Assembly (NCBI GenBank): GCA_028281495.1
Contig: JANQJU010000100.1
Span: forward strand, 235,961 to 299,960
Source: SAR324 cluster bacterium
GTDB taxonomy: Bacteria > SAR324 > NAC60-12
Direction of reading: 5' to 3'
DNA: 64,000 nucleotides
Positions 45,301-57,300 of this stretch are shown one piece after another. The notes under the pieces were generated by a model, which was given only the letters and a program-made list of their open reading frames with translations, searched no databases and was not told the DNA's origin. The position numbers and the translations under genes are program-made. Each line of letters begins with the position of its first letter. Position 1 is the first letter of the stretch.

Positions 45301-48300
45301 CAGGAGAGAGGTCGGGCGGAAGTGCACACCACCACCGAAGACTTGCTGGCGGTCATCTGGTCCAGCATCCTCAAGTTGGAACGGATCGATGCGCAAGATG
45401 ATTTTTTTGCTCTGGGTGGTCACTCCTTGCTGGCCACCCAATTGGCTATTCGGATTCGCCAGGCCTTTGGGGTGGATCTGCCGTTACGGACCCTTTTTGA
45501 ACATTCGTTGCTGCACACCCAGGCACAACAGATCGAATTGAGCCATAAAACCGATCCATTGCCCCCGGTCCGGCGAGTGCCTCCGGATACGGCCATTCCG
45601 CTTTCGTTTGCACAGCAGCGCCTTTGGTTCTTGAACCGTTTCGAGGGTCACAGCACGACCTATAACATATGCGCTGCCCTGAGGCTGACTGGTCCCCTGA
45701 ACCGAGAGTCATTGGGTCGGACCTTGACCCATTTGACACAACGTCACGACAGCCTGCGCATGTGTTTCCCGGAACAAGACGGCCAGGCTACCGTGGTCTT
45801 GCTACCACCTTATGGTCCTCTGAAGGTAGTCGACCTCAGTCAACGGACCGAGTTTGAAAAAAAGGCGGAGAGTGAGCGTCTGATCACCGAGTGTGCCCAA
45901 TTCCCCTTTGACCTTGCTTGTGGTCCCTTATGGCGCGTCATCCTGCTCGAAATGGAGGAATCGCACCATATTCTGCTGTTCAACATGCACCATATCATCG
46001 CGGACGGCTGGTCCATCGGGATTCTACTGCGAGAGTGGACCGAGTTGTACCGGGGCTGGTGTGAGGGGGAGGTGGATGCCGCTGCAATCCTTCCCCAGCT
46101 GGACTTTCAATATCAGGACTTTTCCCATTGGCAGCGTCGATGGCTCCACGGCGAGAGGTTGCAAAGCCAGTTGGACTACTGGGAAACGCAGTTGGCAGGT
46201 ATACCAACGTTGTTGGAACTGCCCACCGACCGCCCCCGTCCCACAAGGCAGAGCTATCGGGGGGGGACGGTTCGGTACCAACTATCCCGTGAGATGACGG
46301 TGGCACTGAAGCAGTTGGGGGGTACTCAAAACGCCACCTTGTTTATGACTCTGTTGAGCACCTTCCAGTTGTTGCTGTCGCGTTACAGTGGCCAGATGGA
46401 TATCTGTGTCGGCAGTCCCATAGCCAACCGGCACCACGATCATAGTCAGAACCTGGTCGGCTATTTCGTCAACACCTTGGTGCTGCGGGGTCGAATTCAT
46501 CCGGAGCACGATTTCAACACCCTGCTGGAACAGACTCGCAGAATCTGTCTGGAAGCCTATACCCAGCAGGACATTCCCTTCGAAAATCTGGTGGAACAAC
46601 TGCAACCTCCACGAAGCCAGAGCCACGCCCCCCTGTTTCAGGTGATGTTTGTGTTGCAAAACAACCAGGAAGCGGTGTGGGCTTTGGAAGGTCTTCACAT
46701 CGAGGCGGTTGAAGTATCGAATACCACGGCTAAATTCGATCTCACTCTCAGTGTTGAAGAGACGGAACAGGGGATGTTTTGTGATTGGGAATACAGCTGC
46801 GACCTGTTTGACCGAGAGCGGATTGAACGAATGGCAGGCCATTTCGAACAACTCCTGAAGGGCATCGTGGAACACCCCAATCGGCCTATGTCCAGCCTCC
46901 CTCTTTTGACCTCAGCCGAACAGTTGCAGCTTTCGGAGTGGCAGGCTGTTGATGCGACCCGCTCTAAGGATCAAACCCTCATCGATCTTTTCGAAACCCA
47001 GGTTCGGAAGACTCCCGGTCACACCGCCCTGAGTTTCGAAGGGCAAAGTCTCACCTATGATCAGCTCAACCGCAGGGCCAATCGATTGGCTCTCCATCTG
47101 TTGCAACAGACCGGTGCCGAGAACCTCTCGGACCAACTCATCGGCCTCTGTGTCGAGCGCGGCTTGGAAACGATCATCGGCCTTCTGGGCATCCTCAAGG
47201 CAGGAGCAGCCTATGTACCGATGGACCCCGGTTATCCTCAAGAGCGGCTCGCCTTCATGTTGGAAGACAGTCGAGTCGGGCTTCTGCTCACCCAGAAGGA
47301 CCTGGTCACCAAACTGCCGCAAACGGGGACTGGGATGATTTTTCTGGATGGGGAGTGGGAAGCGATGGCCCAGTACCCGGAAAACAACCTGAAGCTTCAA
47401 CGATCATCCGACAGTCTGGCTTATGTGATCTACACTTCGGGTTCAACGGGAAAACCCAAAGGGGTGATGATCACTCATGCCAATGTCACCCGCCTTTTCA
47501 TCACCACCAGGAACCTCTTCGATTTTGGTGCCGAAGATGTGTGGACGCTGTTCCACTCGTTTGCGTTCGATTTTTCGGTTTGGGAGATCTGGGGAGCCTT
47601 TCTTAACGGTGGCAAATTGGTGGTCGTTCCCTATTGGGTCAGTCGTTCCCCTAAGGAATTTTACGGATTGCTCCAAACCGAGGGAGTCACAGTGCTGAAT
47701 CAGACCCCCTCGGCTTTTCAGTCGCTGATACAGGAGGAACTCAAAACCAATCCACAGGAAGAGCAGAAAAAACTGTTGCTTCGATGGGTCATCTTCGGGG
47801 GGGAAGCATTGCACCCGCAAACATTGATCCCCTGGTTTGATCAATATTCCGATTCCATGCCCCGTCTGGTCAACATGTACGGCATTACGGAAACCACGGT
47901 TCACGTCACCTATCGGCCATTGACCCGGAACAGTGCCCAGGAAACAAAAAGTCTAGTGGGTCAGGCGATTCCTGATCTTCAGGTTCATATTCTCGATAAG
48001 GCGTTGCAGCCTATGCCCATTGGGGTGCCGGGTGAGTTGCATATTGCAGGGGCCGGGTTGGCTCGTGGCTATCTGAATCGTCCGGACCTCACCGCAGAAC
48101 GGTTTATTCAAAATCCCTTCGATGGCAATCCGTCGTCTCGCCTCTACAGGACTGGGGATTTGGCCTGTTGGATGGCAGACGGTACCATTGAATATCTGGG
48201 TCGCGTCGATCACCAGATCCAGTTGCGCGGCTTCCGTATAGAACTGGGGGAAATTGAAGCGAGCATCTGCCAACATTCCAAGGTACGGGAAGCCGTGGTT

Positions 48301-51300
48301 GTTCTCCACGAGCGGGAAATGCAAAAAAGCTTGATCGCCTACTACACCTCGGAAGAAGACTCCCCCGATCTGCGCGCTTGGCTCAGCAGGTCCCTGCCAG
48401 ACTATATGATTCCCGCACGGTTCATCCACCTGGAGGCCATGCCCTTAACGGCCAATGGCAAAATTGACCGAAAACGACTACCGGAACCCATGATAGAAAA
48501 GGGCAGAAGGAATGCACGGACCACCACCGCCACCGAGGAAATGTTGGGAGTGATCTGGTCAGATCTACTCCAATGCGAACGGATTGATGCGACAGATGAC
48601 TTTTTTGCCCTTGGAGGACACTCCCTGTTGGCCACCCGACTTGCTACCCGGATTCATCAGTCTTTTGATGTGGATCTGCCGTTGCGCACGCTGTTTGAAT
48701 ATTCGGAATTGCGCACCCAGGCACACCAGATCGAATTGAGCCAAAGAACGGAGCCTCTGCCCCGCATCCAGCGACTTTCCCAGAATGCTACAATTCCCCT
48801 CTCTTATGCACAGCAGCGCCTCTGGTTTTTGAATCGACTGGAAGGAGACAACGTTACCTACAACATTTCTGCTGCATTCAAACTGACCGGCCCTCTGCAC
48901 CGAGATGCCCTAAGCAAGGCACTGACTCATTTGACCCAGCGTCACGACAGTTTGCGCATGTGTTTTCCGGAACAGCATGGCCGCGTCACCGCAGAGCTGC
49001 TAGCACCCTACAACCCTCTGGAAGTGATCGACCTCAGTCCAATGACCGAGGCTGAAAAACAGGCGGAGGTTGCCCGTCTGGTTTCGGCTCATTCCCAAAC
49101 TCCCTTTGATCTTTCTCAGGGGCCTCTGTGGCGGGTCACTCTGCTACGTCTAGGGAGCACGGACCATATTATCTTGCTCAACATCCACCATATTATTGCC
49201 GATGGATGGTCTATGGGAATACTGGTTCGGGAGTGGGCCACCTTGTACCGGCTGTGGAGTCAAGGAATGGACGATCCCAAAGGCGTCCTCCCCCCTTTGG
49301 ACATTCAATATCAGGACTATGCCCATTGGCAGCGTCAGTGGCTTGAAGGGGATATTCTACAAAACCAGTTGGCCTACTGGAAAGAGCGCCTGTCCGGTAT
49401 TCCTGAGTTATTGGAACTGCCCACCGACCGGCCTCGTCCGGCATGCCAAAGCTACAAGGGCGGAACGGTGCGGCGACAACTTCCTCAGGAGTTGACGTCT
49501 GCCCTGAGGCAGCTGGGTAGCTCCCAAAACGCCACCCTATTCATGACTCTGTTGAGCACCTTCCAACTATTGCTTTTTCGCTACAGTGGCCACCGGGATA
49601 TCTGTGTCGGTACGCCTATTGCCAACCGACACCACGGCGACAGTCAGGAGCTGATCGGGTTTCTAGTCAATACCTTGGTGCTGCGTGGCCGGATCGAGCC
49701 TGAGCACGACTTCAACACCTTGCTTGAACAGACCCGGAAGCGTTGTCTAGAGGCTTATACCCATCAAGATATTCCCTTCGAAAATCTGGTGGAACAACTG
49801 CAACCCCATCGCAGCCAGAGCCACTCTCCGCTGTTCCAGGTAATGTTTGTGCTACAGAACGATCAGGAAACGGTGTTGGAGATGGAAGGTCTCCACATTG
49901 AGGAATTCGACATGCCCCACACGGTCTCTCGATTTGATCTGACGCTGAACGTTGGGGAGATGGATACGGGACTGATTTGTGATTGGGAATACAGCCGTGA
50001 TCTGTTCGACCGAGAACGGATTGAACGCATGGCGGGCCATTTTGAACAATTGCTGAAGGGCATTGTAGACCAGCCTGGAAAATCCCTGTCCGATCTTTCT
50101 CTTTTGACACAGGAAGAAGTGATTCAAATGAACGCGTGGAGGGCCGCTCATACCGTTTATTCCACGGACCAAACCCTCATTGATCTTTTCGAATCCCAGG
50201 TCAAAAAAACACCCGATCACACGGCCCTAGTTTTTCAGGGGCAGCGTCTCACCTATATTGAACTCAACCAAAAGGCCAACCAGGTGGCCCGCCATCTTTT
50301 GCATCAGACTGGCGCGGTAAACCTCACCGACCGGCTCATTGGCCTTTGTGTCGAGCGTGGCTTGGAGATGATCATTGGGCTGTTGGGCATTCTCAAGTCC
50401 GGGGCGGCCTATGTGCCCTTGGATCCTGCCTATCCTCAGGAGCGACTCGCCTTCATGTTGCAGGATAGTGGGGTGGAGCTTCTCGTCACTCAAGAGGGCT
50501 TGGTGGACAAGCTGCCACAGACAGAGATTGGGATGACTCTCCTGGATGCGGGGTGGGACGAGATTTCCCAGCGTCCGGACAGCGACCTGGATGTCCGGCG
50601 ATCACCGGTGGGCTTGGCTTATGTGATTTACACTTCGGGTTCAATGGGGAAACCCAAGGGGGTGATGATCACCCATGCCAATGTGACCCGTCTTTTCTTC
50701 ACCACATCAGACCATTTCAACTTTAAAGCCGATGATGTTTGGACGCTATTCCACTCATTCGCCTTCGATTTTTCAGTCTGGGAGATATGGGGGGCGCTTC
50801 TGTACGGCGGTAAGCTCGTGGTTGTGCCTTATTGGGTGAGTCGTTCCCCCAGTGATTTTTATGAATTGTTGCAGCAGGAGAGAGTCACTGTGCTCAACCA
50901 GACCCCCTCGGCATTCCAATCATTGATTCAGGAGGATCTGAGAGCAAACTTACGGGAAAACCCTAGTAAGCTTCAGCTTCGATGGGTGATTTTCGGGGGC
51001 GAGGCATTGCACCCGCAAACCTTGAAGGTCTGGTTTGATCGACATTCGGACACGATGCCTCAACTGGTCAATATGTATGGCATTACTGAAACCACGGTCC
51101 ATGTGACCTTTCGCCTATTGACCGAGGACAGCGTCCATGAAACCCAGAGTTTGGTGGGCAAGCCGATTCCTGATTTGCAGGCCCATATTCTGGATAACGC
51201 ACTTCAGCCCGTGCCCATCGGTGTGCCGGGGGAGTTGCATATTGCGGGAGCGGGGCTGGCTCGTGGTTATCTGAACCGTCCCGAGTTGACCACGGAACGA

Positions 51301-54300
51301 TTCATCCCAAATCCGTTCAGTGACGATCCATCGGACCGATTCTACAAGACCGGAGACCTCGCCCGTTGGTTGCCAGACGGCTCCATTGAATACCTTGGCC
51401 GCTCCGACCACCAGGTTCAATTGCGCGGTTTCCGTATCGAACTAGGGGAGATTGAAGCTGGTCTCTTCCAACACGACGATGTGCACGAAGCCGCCGTGGT
51501 CTTCAACGGCGGTGAGGACCAGAAACGCCTGATTGCCTATTACACCTCGGAAAAGAGTATCCCAAATCTTCGGGCTTGGCTCGGCAGGACGTTGCCGGAA
51601 TACATGGTACCGGTGCAGTTCGTCCACCTGGAAACAATGCCTCTGACCCCCAATGGCAAAGTGGATCGCAAGGCGTTGCCAGCGCTGGGCGATGTGGAGG
51701 TCACCAGTGACTATGTGCCACCACGCACCGAAAAGGAGCGCTTACTGGCCCAAGCCTGGGCCAAGGTGTTGAAACAAGATCGTATTGGCATCTACGACAA
51801 CTTCTTCGAATTGGGGGGGGATTCGATTCTGAGCATCCAGATCGTTGCGGCGGCCCGTGAGGTGGGGCTATATCTCACTCCCAGGGAGTTGTTTCAGCAC
51901 CAAACCGTGGCCGAACAGGCGCAGATAGCCAAGAGCGAATCGGGCATTCAGCCAGAGCAGGGGAGTGTGGTGGGTGAGATCCCTCTGCTTCCTATCCAGC
52001 AGGCATTTTTTAGTTGGGAGTTCCCGCAGCGGCACCATTTCAACCAATCGGTTCTATTGCGCCTTCCGGCGCAGATCCTCCCCGAACATCTGCGTAATGC
52101 CCTTGAAAAAATCGTTGCACATCATGATGCGCTGCGCATGCTCTATCGTGAGCAGGCTGGTGGTTGGAGCCAAAGCGGCACGCCTTTTGACAAGAATGGA
52201 GAGATTCCTTTTCACGTTGAAGATTTGCGTGCTGTGAGCCATCAGGAACAAGCGTCGAGGATCGAGGAATTGGCCTCTACCTATCAGGGCCGCCTTAACA
52301 TCGAAACCGGGCCTTTGCAGGCACTGGTTCTTATGGAAACTGGTCAGGAGGAGAATCGTTTGTTGTGGGTGATCCACCATCTGGTGGTGGATGGCGTTTC
52401 CTGGCGCATTTTGCTGGAGGATCTGGAATCCTTGATACATCAACAGAAACATCAGGACCCGATGCAACTGCCTGCCAAAAGCAGTGCCTACAAGCAGTGG
52501 TCGGATCGGCTTCGGGATTATGTTCGAAGCGACACCATGAATCGTGAGCGGGAATTCTGGCGCACTCTTCCGGAACCGCAGCCTCTGTTGATGGATAACC
52601 CGAAAGGAAGCAATCGGTATGCTGATAGGGTCGATCTCTCAAGCACCCTTGATGAAGACCTGACCCGTGTTTTGTTGAGTGACATTCATAGCGCCTACCA
52701 TACCCGCATCAACGACGTGTTGCTTGCTGCCCTGACCCTGGCATTTTGTGAAATCGGCGACCGGGAGGCATTTCAGTTGGCATTGGAGGGGCATGGTCGA
52801 GTTGATCTTTTCCCAGAGATCGATTTGAGCCGTACCGTCGGTTGGTTCACCAGCATTCATCCGGTCCATCTGACCCTGCCGCCACAGCGGGATCTGGGAA
52901 CGGTTTTGAAAAGTGTCAAGGAGCAGTTGCGAGCCGTTCCCCAGGAGGGGTTGGGGTTCGGCCTTCTGAAATATCTTAGTGATAGGGGCTTGGAGCGACC
53001 CGAGCCGCCATTGCTCTTCAACTATCTTGGACAGTTTTCCCAGGATGTTGGGGAGGGTCATCCGACGAGTCTATTACGCTTTGCTGAGGAAGGCACTGGC
53101 ATCTCGGTCAGCCATCAAGGAGCACGCAACCATATTTTCGAGATAAACGCATTCATTCAGAATGGATCTTTGGTGATCACCTGGAGTTACAGCCGACAGC
53201 AATATCGTGAATCGACCGTCCAAAGGCTGGCACAGGCCTACTTGAATCATCTCCAGAAAATCATTTTCCACTGCCAACGGCAGGAAAACTTTGGTTACAG
53301 CCCCTCAGATTTTGCACTGAGCGGCCTGGAACAGAGTGAAATCGATGAGCTTTGCGCCACTTACGGCAGAAATATCGAGAACATTTATCCATTAAGTCCT
53401 ATGCAACGGGGCATGCTCTTTCACACGCTTTATGCTCCGGAAACCGGCAACTATTTTGTTCAGCTGCATTTTAGGATAGTCGGGAAACTCGACACATCCG
53501 CTTTTCGTAGAGCCTGGGAGCGGCTGTTGGAACGTCACACGATACTGCGTACAGGCTTTTTGTATCAGCGGGATGAACTGCTTCAAATCGTTCATAAAAA
53601 GGTGGTGCTGCCTTGGAAAAACCGGGATTGGAGCAGTCTCGATCCAAGAGAGCAGGAAGAGGCGTTTCAACACCTGTTGGTCCAAGAGCAGGAGGATGGC
53701 TTTCTCCTAGATCAGGCACCGCTGGCGCGCTGCATTTTGATTCGATTGGATGATGAGAGTTACCGCTTTGTCCTGAACAATCATCATATTTTAATGGACG
53801 GCTGGAGTCTGTCCATCCTGTTCACGGATCTGCTGGAAAAGTACCAGACCTCTTTAGACAATCGACCCACCCGACTCTCCCACCCCCATCCCTACCGGGA
53901 CTATATCGCCTGGCTACAAAGGCAGGACCATGAGGCCGCCGGGAACCACTGGAGGCAACTGTTCCAGGGGCTCAGCAGCCCGACCCAATTTACCACCGGG
54001 AAGCCGTTAAAAGAGGGGAGGGAATATCGGGAGTTGCAGTTAGAACTGGATGGTGGGCTTGCAAGAGAAATGCATCGCTTCAGCCGCCAGCGACACCTGA
54101 CCATCAATACCCTGGTCCAGGGGGGCTGGGGACTGCTGCTGCTGCGTTACATTGGAGAACCCCATGTGTTGTTCGGGACCACTGTTTCAGGACGCAACAT
54201 CGATCTGGAGGGAGTGGAAGGCATGCTGGGACTGTTCATCAACACGCTGCCCCTGCGTGTGGATGCGCGGGAGTGTTCCGCAGAGACATTTTTACGCGAC

Positions 54301-57300
54301 ATCCAGACCCAGCATCAGGAAAGCAACCAATACGCCTTCAGCGCTTTGACCGATATTCAATCATGGAGTGAGATCCCCGCCGGGACGACGATGTTCGAGA
54401 GCATTCTGGTGTTTGAAAATTACCCAGTGGAGGATATCCAACAGCGATCAGATTCCCAAATCACCATGGAGGATTTTTCAGGTGAAGAGCGGACCAACTA
54501 TCCGGTGACCCTTGTTATTTTACCGGGAGCACAACCGCTGATCAAATTAAGTTATGACAGCAGCCGTTTCGATGAAGCGGAGATGAAACGGATGCTGGGA
54601 CATCTGGAAATGCTGATCAGTCGTTTAGTGCGCCATCCAGAACAACGCGTCGCCACCTTACCTATGTTGACTCCAGCGGAGCAGTCGCAGTTGGAGGCGT
54701 GGAACGCCACCGATACCGTATATCCCCTGGATCGGACGATCATTGATCTGTTCGAAGCGCAGGTGAAAACAAACACCGATCACACTGCCGTTGTCTTTGG
54801 AGCGCAGCACCTCGACTATGGTCACCTCAACCGGAGGGCCAACCAGGTCGCACGCCATCTGCTGCAACAGGTTGGTACTCAAAACCTAACCGACCGACCT
54901 ATCGGACTCTGTGTCGAGCGTGGCTTGGAGATGATCATCGGCTTGTTGGCCATTTTCAAGACGGGCGCGGCCTATGTGCCGTTGGACCCCGAATATCCCC
55001 AAGACCGGCTCGCCTTCATATTGGAGGACAGCCAGGTCAATCTGCTGCTCACCCAACAACGTCTGACCCCCAGGCTACCGCAGACAGCAACCCAAATGGT
55101 TCTGCTGGATGCGGAATGGGATGGAATTTCGGAACAGGAGGATGACAATTTGGAGATCGTCCGGTCTCCTGAGAATCTGGCCTATATCATATACACGTCA
55201 GGGTCCACGGGACGGCCAAAAGGGGTTCTGCTGGAACATCGCAATCTTGTTAATGCGATCTATTGGCATGTTGAACGTTTTGGAATCACACCAAGTGATC
55301 GGATATTGCAATTCTTCTCCCATGCTTTTGATGTTTCCCTCGCGGAAATTTTCATGGCGCTGATCGGTGGCGGGCAACTCGTCCTGACCGAACCACATGT
55401 CACCACCCATCCAGATACGTTGCATGCATTGGTGGAGGCGCATCAGGTGACAGTCATGATGTTACCACCAACCTTTTTACGGATGTGCGATCATCGGGAA
55501 TTCAAGAGTTTGCGGGTGCTGATAACCGGGGGTGAAAATATTCATGAAGAGGATGCTCGCTACTATGCACAGCACCATGACTACTTTAATGCTTATGGAC
55601 CGACCGAAGCTTCCATCTGTGCTTCGGCCCATCACATTGTTCCGGACACTAAGGCATTGCTTAAGGGGAACATAGGCCGTCCCAACGCCAACACTCAGAT
55701 CTATATTCTCGACACACATCTTCAACCGCTGCCAGTTGGCATCCCTGGCGATTTACATATTGCGGGTGCCGGACTGGCCCGTGGTTACCTGAACCACTCC
55801 GAACTCACTGCGGAGCGGTTCATCTCCAATCCCTTCAGCAGCGACCCCACCGCACGCCTTTACAAGACTGGGGATCGGGCCTGCTGGTTGCCAGACGGTA
55901 ACATTGAATATCTGGGGCGCACCGATCAACAGATCAAATTGCGTGGTTTCCGCATCGAACTTGGGGAAATTGAATCCGCAATCAGCCAATATCCCGCTGT
56001 GGGAGAAGCTGTGGTGATTCTCCACACCAACGAGGGTCAAAAGAGCTTGGTGGCCTATTACACCGCGAAGGAGAACCACACGGAACTGAGGTCCTGGCTG
56101 GGGCGAATCCTGCCAGAATACATGATTCCGGCACAGTTCATCCAACTGGAAACAATGCCCCTGACAGTCAATGGAAAAATAGACCGCAAGGCACTGCCGG
56201 TTCCGGAGGCTGTGGAGGTCGTGGGTGAATATTTGACGCCACGTACCGAAAAGGAGCGCAAGCTGATCCAGGTTTGGTCCCAGGTGCTTAACCGGGATCG
56301 AATCAGTGTCAATGACAACTTTTTTGAGTTAGGAGGCGACTCCATTCTCAGCATCCTGATTGTTTCCAAAGCCCGAGCCGAGGGTCTGAATCTCACGCCC
56401 AAAGAGTTGTTCCAACACCAGACCATCGCCGAGCAAGCTCTGGTTGCCCGCAGCGAGTCTGGTATCATGGCTGAACAGGGTAGTGTGGTGGGGGATATCC
56501 CCTTGCTGCCCATACAACGGGCTTTCTTCGATTGGCCATTGACCCAACAGCATCACTTCACCCAATCGGTTCTTTTACACCTACCAGCCCGGATTCCTTC
56601 CGAACACCTGCTCACGGCTTTCAAAAAAATCATTGAACATCATGATGCTCTACGCATGCGCTTTTACCAAAAGGAAGGGGGATGGCGGCAGCACAATGAG
56701 GCGTTTGATGAGCAGGGTGCGATTCCGTTCCATAATGAGGATCTGAGAGGTCTTACCCTCCAGGAACAGGCGGCGAAGATTGAAGAGATCGCTGTTGCGT
56801 TACAACGCCGTTTAAATTTTGAGACAGGCCCCTTGCAGGCACTGGCTCTCATGGAGACCGGATATGAGGAAAATCGCCTGTTTTGGGTGATCCACCACCT
56901 TGTGGTGGATGGTGTTTCCTGGCGGGTTCTGTTGGAGGATCTGGAAACACTGCTGCGCCAGCAAGAGCAACAGAACCCCACAATGCAACTGCCTGCCAAA
57001 AGCAGTTCCTACCAACAGTGGTCGGAGCGGCTTCAGGAATATGCGCAAAGTGAAACCTTGAATCGTGAACGCCCATTTTGGAGCACAATTCCTGTGCCGC
57101 CATCTTTGCCGGTGGACCATCCGGAAGGGAGCAACCGATATGTCGATCTGGACAGACAGACCGTCACTCTGGATGAAATACAGACCAGTTACCTGTTGAG
57201 CGATATTCATGGGGCATACAACACACGCATTAATGATGTGCTGCTCTCTGCCCTTACATTGGTTTTTAGTGAGGGAGTCGATAGGCAGGGTTTGCAACTA

